In this document: piece after piece, positions 58,992 to 64,000 of the stretch
Layout: each line of letters begins with the position of its first letter
How positions within the stretch are numbered: the first letter of the stretch is position 1
NCBI GenBank assembly: GCA_964447205.1
Contig: CAYUSB010000033.1
Location: 1-64,000, forward strand
DNA: 64,000 nt
Direction of reading: 5' to 3'
From: JAEUKH01 sp964447205
GTDB taxonomy: Bacteria; Myxococcota_A; Polyangia; Polyangiales; Ga0077539
Notes under the pieces: model-generated
Seen by the model: the letters and a program-made list of their open reading frames with translations, nothing else
Databases searched by the model: none
What the model was told of the DNA's origin: nothing
Made by a program: the position numbers and the translations under genes

Positions 58992-60818
58992 ATGGCAAAT
59001 CGTAGCCTCCATGAGATCAAGTCTGAGCTGTTGACGGCCCTGCGCGAGACCGCAGAGCTCGCCGACAAGGCCGGGGCCCCGTCGCTCCAGGGGCGGCTCC
59101 AGGCCGACCGCATCCCCCGCCTCGAAGAGGAGCGGGCCGTCCTGGTGGTGCTCGGGGAGTTCAACCACGGCAAGACCACGTTCGTAAACGCCCTGCTGGG
59201 CGGGCCCGTCCTGCCGACGGGGATCACCCCCACCACGGCGGTCATCCACGAGGTCCGCCACGGCGAGACGGCCCGGGCCGTGGTCGTGCACCGGGGTCAG
59301 GAGATCCAGATCGACGGGCGGAGCCGCACCACGGGGGGCACCTCCGAGGAGATCCCCTTCGGCGAGCTCAACGACTACGTGGCTGGGACCCGCATCAACC
59401 CCGCCGACGTCCTGCGCATCGAGCTGGAGTACCCCGCCGACATCCTGCGCGAGCGGGTGACCCTCGTTGATACCCCCGGGGTCAACGACCTCAACCTCCA
59501 GCGGGCCGAGATCACCTACGGGTACGTCCCGCGGGCCGACGCGGTGGTCTTCCTCCTCGACGCGGGGCAGATCCTGAAGGAGAGCGAGCGCAAGTTTCTC
59601 CGCGACCGGCTCCTCGGGGCGGGCCGCGACCGCATCGTGTTCGCCATCAACAAGGCCGACCTCCTGTCCGACCGCGAGCGGGCCGAGGTGATGGAGTACG
59701 CCACCCGGCAGCTCGAGTCGCTCGTGCCCGGGGCTCCGGTGATGTTCCTGTCGGCCACCCGGGCCCTGGCCGGGGAGCGCGAGGGGTCGGGCCTCGAAGC
59801 CCTCCTCGGCAAGCTCTCGGCCCTGCTCGGGAGCGACCGCCTGCGGATGCTCGTCGACTACGCCGCCGACGAGGGCCTGCGGGTGGGCGACCTCCTCGGG
59901 CGGAGCCTCGCCGTACGCCGCCGGGCCCTCACCATGTCCTCCGACGAGCTCGCCCGACGTATCGCGGCCATCCAGGCCGACGCCATCCGGGTCGAGGCCG
60001 TGGTGGCCCAACGCAAGGCCCGCATCGACGAGGAGATCGCCGCCGTCAAGGCCGTGGCCCTGCGCGACCTCGAGACCTTCGCCGACGAGTTCGCCTCGGC
60101 CATCCGGGTCGAGGTCGAGAAGTCGAGCGCCGACGACATCCGCCGCTACCTGCCCAACTTCATCGAGGAGACCTGGCGCAAGTGGCTCGAGACCGAGGCC
60201 AAGACCCTCGGCGAGCGCCTCGAGGCCCTGGCCGAAGAGACCGTGGCCATCGTCAACGAAGACGCCCGGGAGGCCAACCAGCTCCTGCTCCCCCTCCTCG
60301 GAGGCGACGCCACCTCGATCGACGTGAAGGTCGACACCCTCGCCTACGACCTGTCGGTCTTCGCCCTCGGGGCCTTCGGGATGGGCGTGATGATCACCGT
60401 CAACGCCCTGGTCGGGGGCCTGATGACCCTCGCCGCCCCGGCCCTGGCCATCTTCTTCCGCGAGCGGGTCGACGCCGAGGTCAAGCGCAAGGCCCTCGAG
60501 GCCGCCCCGGCGGCCGTGCGGTCGGTGCGGGCCCGGGTGGGCCCCGAGCTCCAGGCCATCGTCGAGCGCTTCGGGCAGACCCTCACCGACTTCGTCCAGG
60601 GAGCCAGCGACGAGCTCCGCCGGTCGGTCCTGGAGGTCCTGGAGAGCACCCAGAGCCTGCGGGCCGCCGCGGCCGTGGGGGAGGCCCCGACGGTGCAGGC
60701 CGTCGACGCCCTCCTCGTGCGCCAGAAGGCCCTGCACGAGCGCATCGAGCGGCTGCGGGCCCAGGTCTGGGAGCCGCAGTTCGAGGGGATCGCGGGCATC
60801 CCCATGGCCGTGGCCTGA
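58992..60818 (+). CDS. Bacterial dynamin-like GTPase
   Basis: A 608-residue large GTPase. G1 GEFNHGKTT at 55-63, G2 TPTT at 79-82, G3 DTPG at 160-163 and G4 NKAD at about 220 are intact. A long helical stalk (about 300-450) is followed by a paired hydrophobic region (about 455-500) that could insert in or touch membranes, and a C-terminal helical part. Bacterial dynamin-like proteins reshape or surveil membranes and sometimes aid defence. GGAGAGG lies just before the ATG. It follows the M48 protease gene. Confidence 0.9.
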   Translation: MANRSLHEIKSELLTALRETAELADKAGAPSLQGRLQADRIPRLEEERAVLVVLGEFNHGKTTFVNALLGGPVLPTGITPTTAVIHEVRHGETARAVVVHRGQEIQIDGRSRTTGGTSEEIPFGELNDYVAGTRINPADVLRIELEYPADILRERVTLVDTPGVNDLNLQRAEITYGYVPRADAVVFLLDAGQILKESERKFLRDRLLGAGRDRIVFAINKADLLSDRERAEVMEYATRQLESLVPGAPVMFLSATRALAGEREGSGLEALLGKLSALLGSDRLRMLVDYAADEGLRVGDLLGRSLAVRRRALTMSSDELARRIAAIQADAIRVEAVVAQRKARIDEEIAAVKAVALRDLETFADEFASAIRVEVEKSSADDIRRYLPNFIEETWRKWLETEAKTLGERLEALAEETVAIVNEDAREANQLLLPLLGGDATSIDVKVDTLAYDLSVFALGAFGMGVMITVNALVGGLMTLAAPALAIFFRERVDAEVKRKALEAAPAAVRSVRARVGPELQAIVERFGQTLTDFVQGASDELRRSVLEVLESTQSLRAAAAVGEAPTVQAVDALLVRQKALHERIERLRAQVWEPQFEGIAGIPMAVA

Positions 60819-61080
60819 GCCGAGCCCGCGCGGAGCTGTCGAACCCGAGGCTCGCCCCGCCCCCGGTGGCCCGTTCGAGGACGATGTGCGCCGACGCCGG
60901 GACCACGGTGTTGGCCACCGTGCACACCCACGGGCCTCCGCGATCTCGTCGGGGGTGAAGGCCGACGGACGGGAGTTGTCCCCAGATCTGGGCAACATCT
61001 GGGGGGCCAGGACGGTCGTGCCTGACGTCTCCGCCAAGAATTTCTGTGCACCCTGGGCTCGTCTCCCCTATCATTCCCGG
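60819..61080. other. 262-bp interval at the composition boundary
   Basis: Between the dynamin gene and kaiC. The minus strand holds protein-like but broken stretches in different frames (for example DNSRPSAFTPDEIAE and VANTVVPASAHIVLERA), which might be a decayed gene. A palindrome with an extra half-site occurs at 60980-61004. TATCAT at 61069-61074 could be part of a promoter for the kai operon, but no convincing -35 is seen. GC content drops to the right of about 61.0 kb. Confidence 0.45.
60980..61004. promoter_or_regulatory. CCCAGATCTGGG palindrome with third half-site
   Basis: A perfect 12-bp palindrome CCCAGATCTGGG (60981-60992), followed five bases on by ATCTGGGG (60997-61004). As RNA, CCCCAGAT (60980-60987) can instead pair with ATCTGGGG in an 8-bp hairpin with a 9-base loop. 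The position is 77 bases upstream of the kaiC GTG. It could be an operator, or a terminator for the dynamin operon. Confidence 0.4.
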
Positions 61081-62808
61081 GTGGAAAAGACAGCCGCCGC
61101 GATGATCGAGAAGGCGCCGACCGGGATCGATGGCCTGGACGACATCACGTATGGCGGTTTGCCCCGCGGACGGGTCAGTCTGTTGGCCGGTGGCGCGGGA
61201 TCAGGCAAGACAATCTTTGGGTTTCAAACACTCGTCAACGGTGCGCGTACCTACGGCGAGCCAGGCGTGTTTGTCACCTTCGAGGAGCATTCGAGCCGGA
61301 TCGTGAAGAATCTCGGCGGCTTCGGCTGGGGGCTGCCTGCGCTGCTGTCCCGCAAGATTGCCATCATCGACGCCAAGCTCGACCCAGACCTGGTGGTCTC
61401 CGGAAAATTTGACATCTGCGGGATCCTGGCCCAGATGGCCGCCCAGGTGAAGAATCTGGGCGCGCGGCGCATCGTGCTCGACTCGGTGGACACGCCTTTG
61501 AGCCTGATGGACAATCCGAGCGATTGGCGGAGAGAGCTTTATCGCTTACACGAATGGTTGCTTGCCGAGGGGCTGACCGCCATCGTTACCGCGAAATCGC
61601 GTATGCCCTGGGAAGGCGGTATGTTGCTAGAGCCCTTTGCCTTCCTGGAATACCTTGCCGATTGCTCGATCTCGCTGAATCGCGAGATTGTCGACGGTGT
61701 GTCGCAACGCCATCTCCGAGTCCAAAAGTATCGCGGCTCGATGTTCTCCGAAAACCAGACGCCTTTCGTGATTGGCGAGCAGGGCATGGCGGTGGCGGGC
61801 GTGCGTGGTGGGGCACGGCTCAAAACTAAGGTGAGCCTGGCGCGCTTGTCGAGCGGGATCGCGCGGCTCGATACCATGCTCGGGGGCGGCTTTTTCCGCG
61901 CTGCATGTGTGCTGATCACAGGCTCCCCGGGCACGGCGAAGACCACCTTGGGTGGCCTGTTTGCCGCCGCGGCCTGCGAGCGTGGCGAAAAGACCATGAT
62001 CTTCAGCTTCGACTCGCGCCCCGACGAAATCATGCGCAACCTGACGTCCGTCAGCATTCCGCTGCGCCCATATGTCCGCAAGGGTGTGCTGCGTATCGAG
62101 TCGACCCGTGCGGGCGGCAGCAGCGCCGATGCGTGCCTGGTTCAGATCATGTCGCTCGCGCGGCGCCACGGCATACGCAACCTGGTCGTTGACCCGATCT
62201 CCTCGCTCGGCAAGCAGGGGAATGCGGGCACGGCCTATGGTGTGGTCGAGCGCCTCTCCGACTGGGCCAAGACCGAAGGCATCACCCTGTTCTGTACCAG
62301 CCTGCTCGATGGTGCGCTTGAAAACACGGAGTCCACCTTGCTGCGGATCTCCACCATCGCCGACACATGGATCCACTTGAGCTATCTGGTCAGGGGTGGA
62401 GAGCGCAACCGCGCCCTGACCATTGTGAAGTCGCGCGGCACCAAACACTCAAACCAGGTGCGCGAACTGGTGCTCAGCGAAGACGGCGTCACGTTGGAAG
62501 ACGTCTACACCGCAGGTGGCGAGGTGCTGATGGGCACCCTGCGCTGGGAGCGCGAACAGGCGATGGCGTTGGAGCAGAAGCGTCATCGCGCACAATGGTT
62601 GCAAAACACGAAGCGTCTGGACGCAGAGGAGTCCGAGCTGACCATTCGAATGAAAGCGATCGAGCAGCAGTTCGCCAACCTTCGGGCGCAGCGCGAAGGG
62701 CTGGCTGAGGAAGAACGGGCGCATGAGCAGTCGCAGTATTCCATGCGCAAGGACCTTGCAAAACGCCGCGCTGGCGATGACAGTCGCCTCCCGGGGCATG
62801 AGGATTGA
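61081..62808 (+). CDS. kaiC: KaiC-family RecA-like ATPase (two domains)
   Basis: A 575-residue protein with two KaiC domains. The first has Walker A GGAGSGKT at 37-44 and opens KAPTGIDGLDDITYGGLPRG. The second has Walker A GSPGTAKT at about 281-288 and VLDSVDTPLS-like Walker B strands in both halves. A C-terminal coiled coil of about 60 Glu/Arg/Gln-rich residues follows. KaiC ATPases autophosphorylate and signal through KaiB and kinases; outside cyanobacteria they often act in stress signalling rather than a clock. GTG 61081 is given; ATG 61102 (MIEKAPTG) is equally possible, and neither has a clear Shine-Dalgarno. Codon use differs markedly from the genes to the left. Confidence 0.9.
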   Translation: MEKTAAAMIEKAPTGIDGLDDITYGGLPRGRVSLLAGGAGSGKTIFGFQTLVNGARTYGEPGVFVTFEEHSSRIVKNLGGFGWGLPALLSRKIAIIDAKLDPDLVVSGKFDICGILAQMAAQVKNLGARRIVLDSVDTPLSLMDNPSDWRRELYRLHEWLLAEGLTAIVTAKSRMPWEGGMLLEPFAFLEYLADCSISLNREIVDGVSQRHLRVQKYRGSMFSENQTPFVIGEQGMAVAGVRGGARLKTKVSLARLSSGIARLDTMLGGGFFRAACVLITGSPGTAKTTLGGLFAAAACERGEKTMIFSFDSRPDEIMRNLTSVSIPLRPYVRKGVLRIESTRAGGSSADACLVQIMSLARRHGIRNLVVDPISSLGKQGNAGTAYGVVERLSDWAKTEGITLFCTSLLDGALENTESTLLRISTIADTWIHLSYLVRGGERNRALTIVKSRGTKHSNQVRELVLSEDGVTLEDVYTAGGEVLMGTLRWEREQAMALEQKRHRAQWLQNTKRLDAEESELTIRMKAIEQQFANLRAQREGLAEEERAHEQSQYSMRKDLAKRRAGDDSRLPGHED

Positions 62809-62810
62809 CG

Positions 62811-63179
62811 ATGCCCAGGACTCCCTTCAATGCGCGTCGATCGAGTGCTGTGCGTCTCGATTCATCCCGCGAGGCACAAGAAGAAGCTTCAGCGCCTTCT
62901 TCTTTGCCAGTGTTGGAACTGAGACTCTATGTCTCGATGGGTGCGCCAAACTCGATGCGCGCCATCGCCAACCTGGAGGCACTCCGCAAGGGTCATTTCG
63001 AGGCGCACAGCAGAGTTGAGATTGTGGACGTCTTTCGCGAGCCTGAACGGGCGCTGGCCGACGCTGTCATGCTGACACCGATGTTGGTCAAAGCCGGACC
63101 TGGCAAGACCGTAAAGATTCTGGGAACACTCGCAGATACGCAGGTTGTTCTTTTGGCGCTAGGCCTGTCAGGGGCATAA
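62811..63179 (+). CDS. kaiB: KaiB-like protein
   Basis: A 122-residue thioredoxin-like KaiB protein. The core (about 37-122) reads LELRLYVSMGAPNSMRAIAN, a helix, VEIVDVFREPERALADAVML, then TPMLVKAGPGKTVKILGTL, which is the standard KaiB order including the TP(M/T)L strand and the late GDL-like segment. KaiB binds KaiC and recruits output factors. A 36-residue Ser/Arg-rich N-terminal extension is unusual for the family. GAGGA lies seven bases upstream of the ATG, 2 bases after the kaiC stop. Same foreign codon use as kaiC. Confidence 0.88.
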   Translation: MPRTPFNARRSSAVRLDSSREAQEEASAPSSLPVLELRLYVSMGAPNSMRAIANLEALRKGHFEAHSRVEIVDVFREPERALADAVMLTPMLVKAGPGKTVKILGTLADTQVVLLALGLSGA

Positions 63180-63180
63180 A

Positions 63181-64000
63181 ATGGCAAACGTGGGCAAGGA
63201 AGGTGTTGGACGCCGGGAACGTCGAATCGCCAGGCTGATTCGGACGCTGCGCGAGGCCGAGCAGGAACTGCAGTCGCTCACCGGGGGGCAGATCGACGGT
63301 GTGGGAGGGGCCGATCCTGCCACCTTCCTTTTATTGTCCTCTGCGCAGGATCAACTGCGTGCAAGCGAAAGTATGCAGCGTGCCATTGCAGAGACCCAGA
63401 CTGGGATACTTGATGCCCTGCCCGCGCACATCGCCCTGCTCGACGGATCCGGAACGATTATCGTGGTCAACGAGGCCTGGCGCCACTTTGCTTCGGCCAA
63501 CGTACTGCAAAGTGATGATTTTTGCGTTGGGCAAAATTACGTGGAGATCTGCGAGAGCGCGGAGGGAGACTGCGCCAAGGATTCCCTTGAGGTGGCGAAG
63601 GGAATCCGCGAGGTGCTGAGCGGGGTGAGGGATCTGTTCTCCCTCGAATACCCTTGCCACTCGCCCGATGAGCAGCGCTGGTATCGCCTCATGGTCACGC
63701 CTTTGCGGACCGGTCCCGGTTCGGGGGCGGTGGTCATGCATGTGAATGTAACGGATCGCCGTAAGGCCGAGGATCGGCTAAAGGATAGCGAGGAGCGCTT
63801 TCGGCTGATGGTGGAGGGCAGCGAAAAGGTGCTGTTCTACACCCATGATCGGGGTCACATTTTTGAATATCTGTCGCCTTCCGTCCTGGACGTGCTCGGG
63901 TACACGCCGGGAGAACTCGAAGGCAAGCACTGCGACTGCCTGGTCATCGAAGACGACGCCATCAACGCGAACGTAAACGTGCTCACCGACCAGGCGCTCC
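63181..64000 (+). CDS. PAS-domain sensor protein (probable histidine kinase), 5' part
   Basis: The frame is open from the ATG at 63181 to the window end (273 codons), one base after the kaiB stop. An N-terminal helical region (about 5-70, coiled-coil-like) leads to a first PAS domain (about 73-195: ILDALPAHIALLDGSGTIIV, NEAWRHFA, RWYRLMVTPL, GAVVMHVNVTDRRKAE), then a second PAS domain beginning about 203 (SEERFRLMVEGSEKVLF, YLSPSVLDVLGYTPGELEGK). The rest, likely more PAS and a histidine-kinase core, is outside the window. The kaiC-kaiB-PAS kinase order is the common Kai-like operon of proteobacteria, and this gene is the presumed output sensor. Confidence 0.85.
   Translation, partial: MANVGKEGVGRRERRIARLIRTLREAEQELQSLTGGQIDGVGGADPATFLLLSSAQDQLRASESMQRAIAETQTGILDALPAHIALLDGSGTIIVVNEAWRHFASANVLQSDDFCVGQNYVEICESAEGDCAKDSLEVAKGIREVLSGVRDLFSLEYPCHSPDEQRWYRLMVTPLRTGPGSGAVVMHVNVTDRRKAEDRLKDSEERFRLMVEGSEKVLFYTHDRGHIFEYLSPSVLDVLGYTPGELEGKHCDCLVIEDDAINANVNVLTDQAL

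Noticed and set aside
58764..61037. 757-codon minus-strand frame over the dynamin gene
   Set aside because: Antisense of a clear GTPase; translation is Gly/Asp/His/Leu-rich without domains.

Overview
The window is very GC-rich, dense in genes and rich in lipoproteins. It reads like a chromosome segment from a member of the Myxococcota (formerly Deltaproteobacteria), probably a Polyangiales- or Nannocystales-like lineage. The evidence is one protein ending in a MYXO-CTERM sorting tag (Cys pair, membrane helix, Arg cluster), many lipoproteins with Asp/Ala/Gly/Pro-rich tethers, FG-GAP, RCC1 and YVTN-type beta-propeller surface proteins, a pseudokinase, and GTG starts that overlap upstream stops. 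The species cannot be named from the sequence alone.

Layout. 0-3.1 kb, minus strand: a TonB-dependent receptor, a LOG-family protein and the start of a lipoprotein. 3.2-8.7 kb, plus strand: a FIST sensor protein translationally coupled to a DUF2357/PD-(D/E)XK nuclease-like protein, then an acyltransferase whose fifth codon is interrupted by a group II intron (5953-7893). 8.7-12.3 kb, minus: a large FG-GAP MYXO-CTERM protein. 12.4-29.2 kb, plus: ADP-ribosylglycohydrolase, a double-BRCT NAD+ DNA ligase, a pseudokinase/FG-GAP membrane protein, a SWIM-SNF2 helicase with a small coupled protein, a TonB_C/TonB-receptor fusion with a coupled lipoprotein, and a Cys-rich lipoprotein. 29.3-46 kb, mixed strands: polysaccharide deacetylase, a membrane spermidine-synthase-like protein, a five-S1-domain protein, an alpha/beta hydrolase, proline biosynthesis (proC and proB, with proA separate), bestrophin, RNase HI, an RCC1 lipoprotein, a GNAT enzyme, an EEP hydrolase and a NarM-like protein. 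46-61 kb: CapA-like lipoprotein, RlpA/DPBB-like lipoprotein, TerB, an ECF sigma/anti-sigma pair, a coupled pair of surface lipoproteins, a MOT1 molybdate transporter coupled to a GT-C-like membrane protein, an M48 protease and a dynamin-like GTPase.

From about 61.0 kb to the end the composition changes: lower GC, relaxed third positions and codons rare elsewhere in the window. Here lies a compact kaiC-kaiB-PAS sensor operon that runs off the window. This is either a horizontally acquired Kai-like signalling module or an assembly junction.

How genes work together: many pairs overlap by 4 bases (GTGA or ATGA), which implies translational coupling. The pairs are FIST/nuclease, SNF2/155-aa protein, receptor/lipoprotein, proA/EEP, sigma/anti-sigma, propeller lipoprotein/surface lipoprotein and GT-C/MOT1. 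GC-rich hairpins without long U-tracts sit just after several stops and probably end transcription. No rRNA, tRNA or CRISPR array was recognised.
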